DNA of 64,000 bases from Sinomicrobium oceani (GCF_900119185.1 NZ_FPJE01000002.1:201988-265987), one strand, 5' to 3'; shown: positions 25,936-35,802, counted from the first letter of the stretch. Notes: generated by a model not told the origin, from the letters alone. Program-made: numbers and translations.

Positions 25936-27497
25936 TTCCGTGCTCCTTTTATGATCTCTGAAAAATGTTTATATAATAACGGCGCCGTTTCAGACCCGAG
26001 TGCGTTTTCTTCCCCGTAAGGAGATTTATGATCGTTATACAGATAAGGGGGGTATTCATCCCATTCGCTTTTGGGTATGATGTATCCTATAAAATCATTG
26101 GACAGCCCCACTACAAATTTGTATTCATCATCCATCAGATTTCTTAAAGGGTGCGTTTGCAACGGCCGGGAAATACCGAAATCATTACCCTCCGGGGCTT
26201 CCACACCCCCGTTAGCGATCTCCGGATAGATCTCCCCGGGCACGAAGAGAAAACCGGCCGGTCCGAATTGCCAGTATGCTATTTCTGAACGCATTTTAAA
26301 AAGTCCGGAAAATCCCCGGTTAATCAAGCCCGTTGCTCCTGCCAGTTGAAAATTCCGATTGGCTACCGGAAGGGTGACAGACCTCGAAATCAGGCGTTGT
26401 GAGGCTTCTTCCAGATGTTTTGTCCGTCCCGTATCCCGTAACAATCTCAAAGCATGCAGGGCTATCTTTTCCCCCTGTGCCTTTGCCTTATCGAACGAGG
26501 CCTTTTTGTAAATTGTATCTCCGGCAATCCCCGGAATTCCGAATCGTGGTGAAGTATGCATCAAACCGCCTATGGCGCCGTTAATATACAAGGCCACACC
26601 TCCTGTTCCGGCTTCGATAAGACTGTCTTTAATATATATGCCGGTTTCTATACCGCGACGGATATAATAAGGAAAATCCGAGGTGATCCGGGTATTACGG
26701 CTCCAGAGGGTTTCCGGATGATTAGCCCAGGCAACAACAGTCCCCAGTGTAGTACTATCCTTTTGCCGCTTCCAATGCATTAAACGCAACCCGTTGTCAA
26801 ACACCCGAGGCTTACGGGAATCGTCAACGAGATATCCGAGAGTATCTGTAGTATCCTGTGCAAAAGTTACCCAGGCCTCTTCCTGCTTATTGGCAGCTTC
26901 TACAAGCGCTGCTGCAGCACCGGATATCACCTTTTGCTCATAATCCTTGTCTACCCCGGAGAGATAGGCGGATTTTCCCCATAACCCGATAAGGTCGGGA
27001 GCTTCATGGGTATGAGTACTTATGACGCCCACATAATCCAGATGAATTTCTTCTGCTACTTTCTTCCTTACGGCAATAACCTGGTCATTAAAAACCCCGA
27101 TGGCATCGAGTACGACCAGGCCGATTTTCTTACCCCCCGAGTTTAATACCATAGCTCTTGCCCATAAGGTATCGTGAATGGCCATAGCAGGCCGGTTCTG
27201 ATGAAAACCGGCCATGTACACGGCATCAAACTTTCCATTATTATTGCCATCCCGGAATTCCTCACCCTGTCCGGGTTCGTAAATTCCATTCCCGTTGAGA
27301 TCTTCCCAAGTATCGGGCACTTCCGGATTTATTTCCCTTTTGGCAAATCCGGCACGAATAAGTGAAACTTGAGTTTCCCATATCTTGTCATAGGCGTAAC
27401 CGGGGTTCCGGTCTCTCATATGATACCAGGCCGTAAGCCCGATAATAAAAAGAGACAAAAGAAGCAGCACTACCAGGTATTTTAACAATTTCCTCAT
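25932..27497 (-). CDS. Neutral/alkaline ceramidase-like hydrolase (N-terminal-domain family)
   Basis: A 521-residue protein with a single N-terminal membrane anchor or uncleaved signal (residues 5-24). The fold is that of the neutral ceramidase N-terminal domain: VSTHTHEAPDLIG near residue 160 supplies zinc ligands. The later segment VALYINGAIGGLMHTS lies where a catalytic serine is expected, but no clear equivalent serine is seen. Residues 66-74 (DLNGNGIYE) and 83-91 (DGNNNGKFD) form two EF-hand-like calcium loops. True neutral ceramidases cleave the amide of ceramide; members of this short bacterial branch have no assigned substrate. It is coupled on both sides by 4-base overlaps to phosphoesterases. 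Confidence 0.8.
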   Translation of the reverse strand: MRKLLKYLVVLLLLSLFIIGLTAWYHMRDRNPGYAYDKIWETQVSLIRAGFAKREINPEVPDTWEDLNGNGIYEPGQGEEFRDGNNNGKFDAVYMAGFHQNRPAMAIHDTLWARAMVLNSGGKKIGLVVLDAIGVFNDQVIAVRKKVAEEIHLDYVGVISTHTHEAPDLIGLWGKSAYLSGVDKDYEQKVISGAAAALVEAANKQEEAWVTFAQDTTDTLGYLVDDSRKPRVFDNGLRLMHWKRQKDSTTLGTVVAWANHPETLWSRNTRITSDFPYYIRRGIETGIYIKDSLIEAGTGGVALYINGAIGGLMHTSPRFGIPGIAGDTIYKKASFDKAKAQGEKIALHALRLLRDTGRTKHLEEASQRLISRSVTLPVANRNFQLAGATGLINRGFSGLFKMRSEIAYWQFGPAGFLFVPGEIYPEIANGGVEAPEGNDFGISRPLQTHPLRNLMDDEYKFVVGLSNDFIGYIIPKSEWDEYPPYLYNDHKSPYGEENALGSETAPLLYKHFSEIIKGARK

Positions 27498-28906
27498 TCC
27501 CGGATAAAATCTTTCTTCATCCGCTCCCGAGTATTAGGTATTTTGTTAATCAGTTCTTTTTTACCGTTGTGTTTAACCAGTTCAAAAGCATCGTATACCT
27601 TCCCTAAAGGCGTATAGGAAGTATATGAAAGTTGATCTCCTTCTATCGTAATAATCTGGAATAGCTGGGTATATTCTCCCCTTCTCTGCATCCAGTCGGC
27701 TTTCTCCGAATCGTACATTTTGGGGCCGCTCACAGATACGGCATAGATCGTTCCTGTATCGTCCGTTGCGGTGATTCCGGTCCCCAGGTTCTTAACCTCT
27801 CCACGGGCATAGGTATGGTCATGCCCCGTAAGCACCAAATCTACTTTGTACTTGTCTATAATGGGCTTTAATACTGTTTTCAGGTTTAAATTGTCTTCTC
27901 CCCGTTTTTTGGCTACTGACAAGACGGGATAGTGCAAGAATATGACCGACCATTTTTTCGGGTTGTTGGTCAGAATGGAATCCAGCCATTGCCCCTGTGC
28001 CTTCCTGGAATGTTCCTTATCGTCAAAAGACACGGCATCTATGGAGATGATCCGGGTATTCTGGTAGTCGACATAATAACAGGTTTCCCTTATTTCATCG
28101 AGCGGGCCATTCTGCGGCAGGTTGAACTGGGGGCGCCACAGTGAACTGAGGACTTCTTTCCGGTATTCGTGGTTGCCGGGGGTCATGATCCCCGGTATGG
28201 TAGCGTGAATAAAACTGCCCGCGTAAAACCATTCGCCCCACTCCAGGTTACTGTCTCTATCATTGACCAGGTCACCGGCATGCAACATAAAATTCACTTT
28301 CGGAAATTTGGCGTAAGAACTCCGGATAACCCTGCTCCACATGGATTTCAATTCGTTCTGGGCATCGCCAAAATAGATAAAACCAAAGGCATCGTTATCC
28401 CGGTTTGAGGCTGTGGTAGTCTGAAACCATTCACTCCACAGCCTGTCATCGTCTCCTCCGTAACCTACACGGTAGACATATGTGGTAGCCGGATTCAGGT
28501 CATCGATTACCGCACTGTGATAATTGGCTTTAACCAAAGGTTCGTTATGTTTTTCATTTTTGTTTTCGAAAACCTCGGTTTCTGCTCTTACGGTTCTCAC
28601 CCCGTCGAGCAAAAATTCAGGCCCGTCGGTAGCCACAGCTATCTGTACAAAACCACTGTCTGTCTGCTGATCGGTACGCCAGTTCACCGCTATGGACGAT
28701 TCCGGGTGTTCCGTAAGGTTAAGAATAATCCTGTCGGGCACCTTGCTGGGAAAGATAAGTTTATGGCTCCATATGGTATCCTGGGCACTGTACGGGGAAT
28801 GGTCATGCCCGGAATGGACATGGTCATGTGGATTTTTTGTTTTACTGTCGGAACAACCTGTCAAAAAAACAATAAGCATTCCGAAAAAGATATAGGATAT
28901 TTTCAT
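27494..28906 (-). CDS. Lipoprotein purple-acid-phosphatase-like metallophosphoesterase (unit B)
   Basis: A 470-residue lipoprotein (lipobox FLTGC, Cys18) with a histidine-rich stretch just after the anchor (HDHVHSGHDHS, residues 27-37) that could store or deliver metal. A purple acid phosphatase N-domain (about 55-150) precedes a calcineurin core with IYFGDAQNE, LHAGDLVNDRDS, TPGNHEYRK, FLHYP and LTGHDHTYARG. It is closely related to the enzyme at 36196-37551. The gene follows susD by 17 bases and overlaps the ceramidase-like gene by 4. It probably removes phosphate from monoesters or diesters at the cell envelope. Confidence 0.9.
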   Translation of the reverse strand: MKISYIFFGMLIVFLTGCSDSKTKNPHDHVHSGHDHSPYSAQDTIWSHKLIFPSKVPDRIILNLTEHPESSIAVNWRTDQQTDSGFVQIAVATDGPEFLLDGVRTVRAETEVFENKNEKHNEPLVKANYHSAVIDDLNPATTYVYRVGYGGDDDRLWSEWFQTTTASNRDNDAFGFIYFGDAQNELKSMWSRVIRSSYAKFPKVNFMLHAGDLVNDRDSNLEWGEWFYAGSFIHATIPGIMTPGNHEYRKEVLSSLWRPQFNLPQNGPLDEIRETCYYVDYQNTRIISIDAVSFDDKEHSRKAQGQWLDSILTNNPKKWSVIFLHYPVLSVAKKRGEDNLNLKTVLKPIIDKYKVDLVLTGHDHTYARGEVKNLGTGITATDDTGTIYAVSVSGPKMYDSEKADWMQRRGEYTQLFQIITIEGDQLSYTSYTPLGKVYDAFELVKHNGKKELINKIPNTRERMKKDFIRE

Positions 28907-28923
28907 TTTGAAGTGTATTTATT

Positions 28924-30411
28924 TTATTTCAATAACCACATTTTTTCATAATTACTATCATCGGACCAGCCTTGGTTCTCAATAGCCTGCTCATAATTTT
29001 CTGCATTATAGCTGGCTTCATCAGCAGGATAAGGCATCCGGAATGGTATTTCGTCACGGATGGAAAGATCCCCGAAAGGAAAAACGGGATACCCGGTCCG
29101 CCTGTGATCAAACCAGGTCTCCGACCCGCCCACAAACAGCATACTCACCCATTTTTGAGCAAGGATTTGCTCCAGGGTTCCGTCGTAAGCCACCAGAGGC
29201 TGAGTATAATAATCGGTTGCTTCAGCTTCTGCCTCCACCCGGTATTGCGACATGGAGGTATGGATTCCTTCGAGGTAGAGTTCCCCGGCTGAGGTCCCAC
29301 CATAGTTTAGCTTGTGTACCTCCACCAATTCGGCAAGGATAAAATAGGTTTCGCAGGCCGGAAAGATCACGGCATTAAACAAGGAATTGCTGTCATCGTG
29401 AAATACACTGCTGAACTCAGAATAATTACTGGATTCATAATTGAGATGGTTAGTGGTTCCGTTGTAATTTGTAGCGCCAAAAACTGCCAGGGGTAATCCC
29501 ACATATTCATTATTATCCACGGTCCCGGCATCCGGATTGGCCACCGGGCGCACCCAGACCGGCAACCTGGGGTCGTTTCTTTCGAGCAGGAAATCCACAA
29601 ATACCTTACTGGGTCTCCTGTCATAAAAATCTCCGTCATAGGAGCCCAGTGGAGAAGAATCTGTATTCCTCACACCGAGATACGGCAGAAAAGCATTATC
29701 GTCATTAGATAAAATAAGCGGATACCTGTCATTATTATTAAGTATCATCTGTATAGTGTCAAAGGCTTCTTCATTCTTTTGAGAAATCCGTAACAGGTAA
29801 CGAAGATGCAGTGAATTGGCCAGCTTTCTCCATTTGAGCACATTTCCTTCAAACATCGGGTCAAAAGCGGCGTAAAGCGATAAACGCCCATCTTCCTGTA
29901 AGAGGGTATTGGCCCTGTCGAAATATTCGAGTATGGTATTGTATATATCTTCCTGCCTGCTATAGGCGGAAGTATAATTTTCTTCGGGAGCCCCGAAAGC
30001 ATTTTCAAAAGGAACATCGCCAAAAGTGTCGGTAAGTATACCGAACAAATATCCTTTCATGATAAGCCCGATAGCTTCGAGATGTATATCCCCTTCTGCT
30101 CTTGCCTGTCGTAAAAGGTCTTCGTTGTTGATCAGGTTATTAAAAGCAAACCCCCAGCTTTCGGCATCCCACCTGTAGGTGTCATCCCCGTTATGGATAA
30201 CCCGGGTAATATATCTCGAAGGAATTCCCATGACTCCACTTACATTCTCATCGGTAAGGTTATAAGCCGTATTTACGATAACCGAACTCATCAGGTAGGC
30301 AGCATCCACATTTACCGGATCATTCGGATTGGTATTGATCTCTTCGAAATTATCGGTACATCTGACCAGGCCCAGCAGGGCTATGACCAGAAATAAACTT
30401 TTTTTCAGCAT
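28924..30411 (-). CDS. SusD/RagB-family nutrient-binding lipoprotein (unit B)
   Basis: A 495-residue SusD-like protein with lipobox GLVRC near residue 18, then NFEEINTNPNDPVNVDA, the N-terminal hallmark of the SusD-like-2 subfamily. Further landmarks are DTFGDVPFENAF near 115, YFDRANTLL, and the C-terminal GGSETWFDHRRTGYP. This subfamily differs from the SusD in unit A, so the two receptor pairs probably recognise different ligands. It starts 11 bases downstream of the SusC stop. Confidence 0.94.
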   Translation of the reverse strand: MLKKSLFLVIALLGLVRCTDNFEEINTNPNDPVNVDAAYLMSSVIVNTAYNLTDENVSGVMGIPSRYITRVIHNGDDTYRWDAESWGFAFNNLINNEDLLRQARAEGDIHLEAIGLIMKGYLFGILTDTFGDVPFENAFGAPEENYTSAYSRQEDIYNTILEYFDRANTLLQEDGRLSLYAAFDPMFEGNVLKWRKLANSLHLRYLLRISQKNEEAFDTIQMILNNNDRYPLILSNDDNAFLPYLGVRNTDSSPLGSYDGDFYDRRPSKVFVDFLLERNDPRLPVWVRPVANPDAGTVDNNEYVGLPLAVFGATNYNGTTNHLNYESSNYSEFSSVFHDDSNSLFNAVIFPACETYFILAELVEVHKLNYGGTSAGELYLEGIHTSMSQYRVEAEAEATDYYTQPLVAYDGTLEQILAQKWVSMLFVGGSETWFDHRRTGYPVFPFGDLSIRDEIPFRMPYPADEASYNAENYEQAIENQGWSDDSNYEKMWLLK

Positions 30412-30422
30412 GGTTAGACAAT

Positions 30423-33400
30423 TTAGAAATTAGCACTTAATTTGATTCCTATACTTCGGGTAGCCGGTAATTGCCAGGCAGACACTCCCTGGGTAATACC
30501 CAGAGGGCCGGCAGAAGAAAGGTAATTCTGGGTTTCGGGATCGTAACCTTTATCGTAATCTCCGGTCACAAAACCATCGCGGTTATGTTTGGTCTTGTAG
30601 GCAAACCAGCTGATAAGATCATTGCCTATAAGATCGACAGAAAGATTATCGGCCCACCGGATATTCCTGAACGTATATCCGAAACTGAGTTCCCGAAGTT
30701 TTATATAAGTGGCGGTTGACATATGTAATTCCTCGTAATCCCAGTATTCCCCGTAATAATACGGAGCCGGAAGTACCACATCATTTTCCCGGTACGTGCC
30801 GTCTTCGTTCAGGATAACACCCGGAATTACGGCACCGTCGGTACGTGGCATCCCGGCGTATTCGAAGCTAAGCCCTCCGCTCTGCGGATCGCGGTAAGCA
30901 GTAGTAAACCCTATACGTCCGTCGGACATCAGGTTTTTGGCCGTGTAGTTATAAAATTCTCCTCCCTGGCTCCAATCAACAGTAAAGGCAAGCCTGAAGT
31001 TTTTGTAGTTAAAGATGCTGGTCATCCCCATCGTAAAATCAGGCGTACTGTTCCCGGTTTTCACCCAACTGTTATCCCTTACAAACATACCGTCTTCCAG
31101 TATATATCGTCCTTTATCCGGGCCCGATGCTACCCTTAACGGAGTGCGCTGGTCGTAAAAATCACCTATGGCCCCGTCCACATACAAACGCTGGTAAATA
31201 CCGGTCGCAGATCCCAGCTGTATGCTTTCCATATCGCCATACAGAGCATTGACCTTGTTTTCATTTTTACTGAAATTGGCAGAAAGGTCCCAGGAGAAAT
31301 CAGTACTTTTTACAGGTGTGGCATTCAGTGTGATTTCTATACCCTGGTTCTGTATTTCGCCGGCATTAATTACCTTGGAGGTCCCCCCGGAACTCTGGGC
31401 AATCGGAAGACTTATGATCTGGTTGAACGTCTTGTTGCGATACAAAGCCACGTCCAGTCCTAAGCGGTTTTGCAACCACCGCAGGTCGAAACCGAGTTCT
31501 ATCACCCTTGTTTTTTCCGGTTTTAAATGGTTATTCTTCAGTGTCTGATTGTTCTGAGCAAGCTTCAGGTCTCCCCAGTCGTCAAATCCATACGTATTGG
31601 TCAACTGGTAAGGAGAGGTGTCGTTTCCTACCTCGGACCAGCTCATCCGGAATCTTCCGAAGGAAAACACGCGGGAATTCAAATGAAAAGCCTCCGAAAA
31701 AATAAAACTCAGAGAAGCAGAAGGATAAAAATAAGAATTGTTCTGCGGGGGTAAGGTACTGGACCAGTCATTCCGGGCCGATAGGTCGAGAAACAGGAAG
31801 TCCCCATAAGCCAGTTGCATAAGTCCGTACACACTATTAATACGTTTGCGGCTATGCCCGTCACTATTCTCTACAGATCCGGCAGCAGCGTTGGAAATAT
31901 TATAAAACTGCGGAATCTCCAACTGACCGGAGAATGCCCGGGTATAATACTGCTTCTGGTCCATCCGGTTCGCTCCTAACGATATGCTGGCATCAAAATC
32001 GCCCTCTATTTTCGGAGTATAGGTAAACAGCGCATCGAGGTTGGTCTCGGTGAACCCCATAATCTTATTGCCGTAAGCTCCGTTGGGGAATTCCAGGCTG
32101 CTGAAAGCTCTTTTGGTAACCCGCTGTTCCTGGTAGGTATCTATCCCCGAGCGGAATTGCAGGTTCATGGTTTCATTAATTTTATAATTCAGCTGTAATT
32201 TCCCGAATAACCTGTTTCTCCGGAATTGATTTCGTTGTTCAAAAGCAGTAAAATACGGGTTGTCACCACCGTCCAGTGTTTTTTGCTGCAACCCTTCCAG
32301 TCCTTTTTCCCAATACGATTTATAGTCTTTGATATTGGTATTTGGAGTCAAACGATAAACTACTTCGGTAGCGTTGTCACTCTCTCCGGATTTACCCTGT
32401 GTAGGTCTGTTATCACTGTCGGCAATACTAAAATTGGCCATTGCAGAAACAGTGAGGTCATCAGCTATTTTATAGGTGGAATTCAGGTTAAAACCATTTT
32501 TCTTGTAGTTGGTTCCCGGAACAATTCCCTCATTCTGCAGATTGGTGTAAGAAAGTCTAAAACTTCCTTTATCATAATTCCCGGTTACCGATATATTATT
32601 GGTAAGGGTATATCCTACCTCGAAAAAATCTTTGTACCTGTCGGGATATGCCTTGAGTTCCGCTACAGTAGTTTTACCTCCCGGAAGGGTTTGTACTGCC
32701 TGTACTCCCGGTTCGATACGCGGCCCCCAGGTAGCCGTTCCCGTAGCTACGGGAATACCATTCTCGTCTACGGCAAGAATGTCCGATCCCGCTGCAAATT
32801 CATTTTGAAAGTCGGGATACAGCCAGGCTTTGTCGATTTTTACGGCAGAATTATAACTTATTCCCAGCCCTTTTTTTCCGCTCCTGCCCTTTTTGGTGGT
32901 GATCAGGATTACCCCGTTGGCCGCACGCGAACCGTAAAGCGCGGCTGCCGCTCCTTTCAGCACCGTGATCTCGGCAATATCATCGGGACTGATATCCATG
33001 GAAGTGTTTCCGTAATCCACATATCCTTCTCCCGACGACTCTGCATTCTGGTTATTGGAGTTTACCGGAATTCCGTCTATTACAAATAAGGGCTGATTAT
33101 CCCCGTTTATGGAAGAGGCACCCCTAATGGTTATCAGTGAGGACGAACCCGGATCGGAGCTCACATTTCGAATCTGTACTCCGGCAACTTTACCTGCGAG
33201 TGCGTTGGTGATATTCATCCTTTTGCTCTCGTTCATAGAGGTTCCGCTTACTTCACCAACCGCATATCCCAGGCTTTTCTCTTCACGGGAAATTCCCAAT
33301 GCGGTAACTACCACTTCTTTGAGTTCCTCGTTAACGGCGACAAGCGTGATTTCAAGATTATCATTAGGTGAAGAGATTACAACCTCCCGGGTTTCATATC

Positions 33401-33908
33401 CGAGGTAGGAAATACGGATTTTCAACGGAAATTCTTCTGTTACCAAAGAAAATTCCCCGTTAAAACCGGAAGTCGTTCCCGAACCTGTCCCGGGAATACT
33501 AATGGTGGCCCCCATCAACGGTTCACCACTCCCGCTGTCATATACCGTCCCTTTTATGGCTTGTCCCTGGTCTTTATAAATGATGATATTTTCTCCATGC
33601 AGCCTGAAATGGAGTCCTGTTCCATGCAATACATCTTTAAGTACTTTCTGTGTCGATGTATTTACGGCTTTGTATGATACTTTTTTGTCCGAACGAATAT
33701 CGGCATCGTTAAAGGTGATTCCCAGGTTGCTCTTCTCTCCTATGGTCTCGAGAGCTTCTGCAAGGCGAATTTCCAGGAAGGAGACCGAGATTCTGATTTT
33801 ATCGAGGTCAGACTGCCTGTTTTCCGCCTTCACGGGAAAACCAGCGCTCAGCCAGAATATACTTATAAAAAGTATTCCGGCGCGAAAGCGCATTATTATT
33901 TTTTTCAT
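30423..33908 (-). CDS. SusC/RagA-family TonB-dependent receptor with STN domain (unit B)
   Basis: An 1161-residue outer-membrane transporter with signal peptide (to about 28), STN domain (about 40-112), CarboxypepD_reg domain (117-200, IKGTVYDSGSGEPLMGATI), plug (210-345, with VLKGAAAALYGSRAANGV) and a beta-barrel ending in SIGIKLSANF. The Ton box region and VTALGISREEKSLGYAVGEV are typical of SusC. The STN domain marks it as a signalling receptor for the FecR at 34058 and sigma factor at 35188. It heads a five-gene chain ending at 23171. Confidence 0.96.
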   Translation of the reverse strand: MKKIIMRFRAGILFISIFWLSAGFPVKAENRQSDLDKIRISVSFLEIRLAEALETIGEKSNLGITFNDADIRSDKKVSYKAVNTSTQKVLKDVLHGTGLHFRLHGENIIIYKDQGQAIKGTVYDSGSGEPLMGATISIPGTGSGTTSGFNGEFSLVTEEFPLKIRISYLGYETREVVISSPNDNLEITLVAVNEELKEVVVTALGISREEKSLGYAVGEVSGTSMNESKRMNITNALAGKVAGVQIRNVSSDPGSSSLITIRGASSINGDNQPLFVIDGIPVNSNNQNAESSGEGYVDYGNTSMDISPDDIAEITVLKGAAAALYGSRAANGVILITTKKGRSGKKGLGISYNSAVKIDKAWLYPDFQNEFAAGSDILAVDENGIPVATGTATWGPRIEPGVQAVQTLPGGKTTVAELKAYPDRYKDFFEVGYTLTNNISVTGNYDKGSFRLSYTNLQNEGIVPGTNYKKNGFNLNSTYKIADDLTVSAMANFSIADSDNRPTQGKSGESDNATEVVYRLTPNTNIKDYKSYWEKGLEGLQQKTLDGGDNPYFTAFEQRNQFRRNRLFGKLQLNYKINETMNLQFRSGIDTYQEQRVTKRAFSSLEFPNGAYGNKIMGFTETNLDALFTYTPKIEGDFDASISLGANRMDQKQYYTRAFSGQLEIPQFYNISNAAAGSVENSDGHSRKRINSVYGLMQLAYGDFLFLDLSARNDWSSTLPPQNNSYFYPSASLSFIFSEAFHLNSRVFSFGRFRMSWSEVGNDTSPYQLTNTYGFDDWGDLKLAQNNQTLKNNHLKPEKTRVIELGFDLRWLQNRLGLDVALYRNKTFNQIISLPIAQSSGGTSKVINAGEIQNQGIEITLNATPVKSTDFSWDLSANFSKNENKVNALYGDMESIQLGSATGIYQRLYVDGAIGDFYDQRTPLRVASGPDKGRYILEDGMFVRDNSWVKTGNSTPDFTMGMTSIFNYKNFRLAFTVDWSQGGEFYNYTAKNLMSDGRIGFTTAYRDPQSGGLSFEYAGMPRTDGAVIPGVILNEDGTYRENDVVLPAPYYYGEYWDYEELHMSTATYIKLRELSFGYTFRNIRWADNLSVDLIGNDLISWFAYKTKHNRDGFVTGDYDKGYDPETQNYLSSAGPLGITQGVSAWQLPATRSIGIKLSANF

Positions 33909-33962
33909 AATTTTGATGAAATTTTCTGTATTATTTGTTTCATTTAGAAATAAGTAATCCTT

Positions 33963-34015
33963 TGTAGAAAACTTCTCAGCGAAAGTGCTGGTACCACTTT
34001 CGCTGTTTTTCTACA
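33963..34015 (+). terminator. Hairpin-T-run antisense to unit B, between fecR and susC
   Basis: An 11-bp perfect stem, CAGCGAAAGTG (33977-33987) with CACTTTCGCTG (33995-34005), is followed by TTTTTC on the plus strand. An outer stem TGTAGAAAA/TTTTCTACA extends it (33963-34015). It lies between the FecR stop and the SusC start and points against the genes, as in units A and C. Confidence 0.6.
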
Positions 34016-34057
34016 GGACTATCCGTGTGTTACCCAGGTAAGTTTATCCCATATACT

Positions 34058-35056
34058 TTATTTAGAAGTTATTACTATTTTGTTTTCTGTTCTGGTATAC
34101 GATATCCTGTGAGTAAGACTTAATATTTCCAGGACTTCTTCCAGCCTTGTGCCGGGCTTAATAATCGAGGTTAGGGTCATATTGTCATCTACGGCATGCT
34201 GTCCTTGCCTTTCCAGTACGATATCCTTGCCATACCATCGTTCAAGGTCTTTGGCTACCATATCCAAAGGTGTTTTATAAAAGCGAAGTTCCCCGCTCTT
34301 CCAGGAAGCGACTGACGCTACCTCTTGTATTCTACTCTTGGAGAAGTTGTTTTCAATACTATCGGAAATGGTGATACGTTCCCCGGGAATCAATACCGTA
34401 TATTCTTTCAGATCATCAGGTTGTTTTTCCCCCACTGCTACACTACCTTCGACAAGGGTTACCATATCTGCGTATTCTCCGGGATAAGATCTTACCGTAA
34501 ACACGGTTCCCAAAACTTTAGTATAATGCTCATTAAAATTTACGACAAAAGGTCTATGCGGGTTTTTGGTAACTTCAAAAAGAGCTTCTCCCTTAACTTT
34601 TACTTCTCTGTAGTCTCCACTAAAATACTCCGGATAGGTAATTGACGACACACAATTAAGCCACACTACGGTACTGTCTGGTAAGATCACTTCTCTCTGC
34701 TGCCCGGCCCCTGTGCTAACAATAATCTGTTTCCCGGATACCGGGTAAAACAAGTGCATTAAAAAATAGGTCGTAATCCCAAGCAATGCGATTATGGAAG
34801 CAGCCACACTCCATACTCTCCTTCTGTCCGTACCTCGATTTTTATGTATCCTCTTACTGATACGCTTATAGCGATCGTCAGCTCCTGATACCGGATTCCC
34901 TCTTTTTTCCGCACACGCCACCCATTCGGAACTGAGGTAACCTTCCAACAGAACATTATCTTTATTTAGTATAAACTCTTCGACAAACTGTTTCTCTTCC
35001 GAAGTACATCGTCCTGAAAAGTATTTTTGCAATATCCCGTTTCTATCTGATTCCAA
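34058..35056 (-). CDS. FecR-family anti-sigma factor (unit B)
   Basis: A 332-residue membrane-spanning anti-sigma factor. The N-terminal cytoplasmic part (1-85) binds sigma, a span lies at about 87-105 (VAASIIALLGITTYFLMHLF), and the periplasmic FecR domain covers about 115-215 (EVILPDSTVVWLNCVSSITY, VKGEALFEVTKN, GTVFTVRSY). A DUF4974-type domain follows (LRFYKTPLDMVAKDLERWYG). It receives the signal from the STN domain of the receptor at 30423. A 131-base gap separates it from the sigma gene. Confidence 0.94.
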   Translation of the reverse strand: MESDRNGILQKYFSGRCTSEEKQFVEEFILNKDNVLLEGYLSSEWVACAEKRGNPVSGADDRYKRISKRIHKNRGTDRRRVWSVAASIIALLGITTYFLMHLFYPVSGKQIIVSTGAGQQREVILPDSTVVWLNCVSSITYPEYFSGDYREVKVKGEALFEVTKNPHRPFVVNFNEHYTKVLGTVFTVRSYPGEYADMVTLVEGSVAVGEKQPDDLKEYTVLIPGERITISDSIENNFSKSRIQEVASVASWKSGELRFYKTPLDMVAKDLERWYGKDIVLERQGQHAVDDNMTLTSIIKPGTRLEEVLEILSLTHRISYTRTENKIVITSK

Positions 35057-35187
35057 CTCTGGGTGTTTTATTATAAGTACAGTAAAACAACAGAACAGGT
35101 CTATTCCATTTTCAGATTTTTTTATTTTTTTCCGGGAAAAGCTTCAGTTCGGGATATTTATCCGATTACCCACCGGTCTATAATTCC

Positions 35188-35802
35188 CTAAAAACTGTAA
35201 ATAACAATGCTAAAGGCGATCAGGAGAGTAAATACAACATCCATTTCCGGATGATGGTTAAAATAACTTTTGATAAGCTTTAATGACTTAATGATCTGTA
35301 GGCGGACAGTATTCCTTGAGATACCGAGATCGTCTGCGATCTCTTCATAGGATTTGCCTTCAAGCCTGCTCTTTTTAAAAACAATTCGGCAACGTTCGGG
35401 AAGTTCTGCTATGGCCTGATCCAGCATCATGACATATTGTTCCCAGATCATGGTCTCTTCAGGACATATATGAGTTGCCAGCGTACTTATAGTTTCCGTA
35501 GAAAGTTGTTGTTTTGCCTTTTGGGATTTTAAATAATTGATAATGGTATTTTTTGCGATCTTAAAAAGGAGGAAAGAAAAATCCCTGGATTCATCGATCT
35601 GATGACGGTAATTCCATACTTTAACGAAAACATCCTGCAAAATTTCCTCGCTGGCTTCATGGTTACGGAGTATCTTCTGATTGTAGCGATATAATCTGTC
35701 CTGATATCGATAAAAAAGTTCCCGAAAGGCATGCTCTCCCTCATTCTGTTTAATCAGGAGTAATAATGAAGCATCATCCGTTTCCTTGTAGTTTCTTTTC
35801 AT
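35188..35802 (-). CDS. ECF sigma-70 factor (unit B)
   Basis: A 204-residue ECF sigma factor of the Bacteroidota FecI-like expansion. Region 2 reads HAFRELFYRYQDRLYRYNQKIL through EASEEILQDVFVKVW, and region 4 reads LPERCRIVFKKSRLEGKSYEEIADDLGISRNTVRLQIIKSL. A C-terminal hydrophobic tail (VVFTLLIAFSIVIYS) could hold it at the membrane. It is expected to drive the receptor operon of unit B when FecR lets go. Confidence 0.94.
   Translation of the reverse strand: MKRNYKETDDASLLLLIKQNEGEHAFRELFYRYQDRLYRYNQKILRNHEASEEILQDVFVKVWNYRHQIDESRDFSFLLFKIAKNTIINYLKSQKAKQQLSTETISTLATHICPEETMIWEQYVMMLDQAIAELPERCRIVFKKSRLEGKSYEEIADDLGISRNTVRLQIIKSLKLIKSYFNHHPEMDVVFTLLIAFSIVIYSF

Noticed and set aside
32226-33089. 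A 287-codon frame antisense to the unit B SusC gene
   Set aside because: The minus-strand SusC is unambiguous; the Ile/Ser/Arg-rich antisense frame has no start signal or motif.
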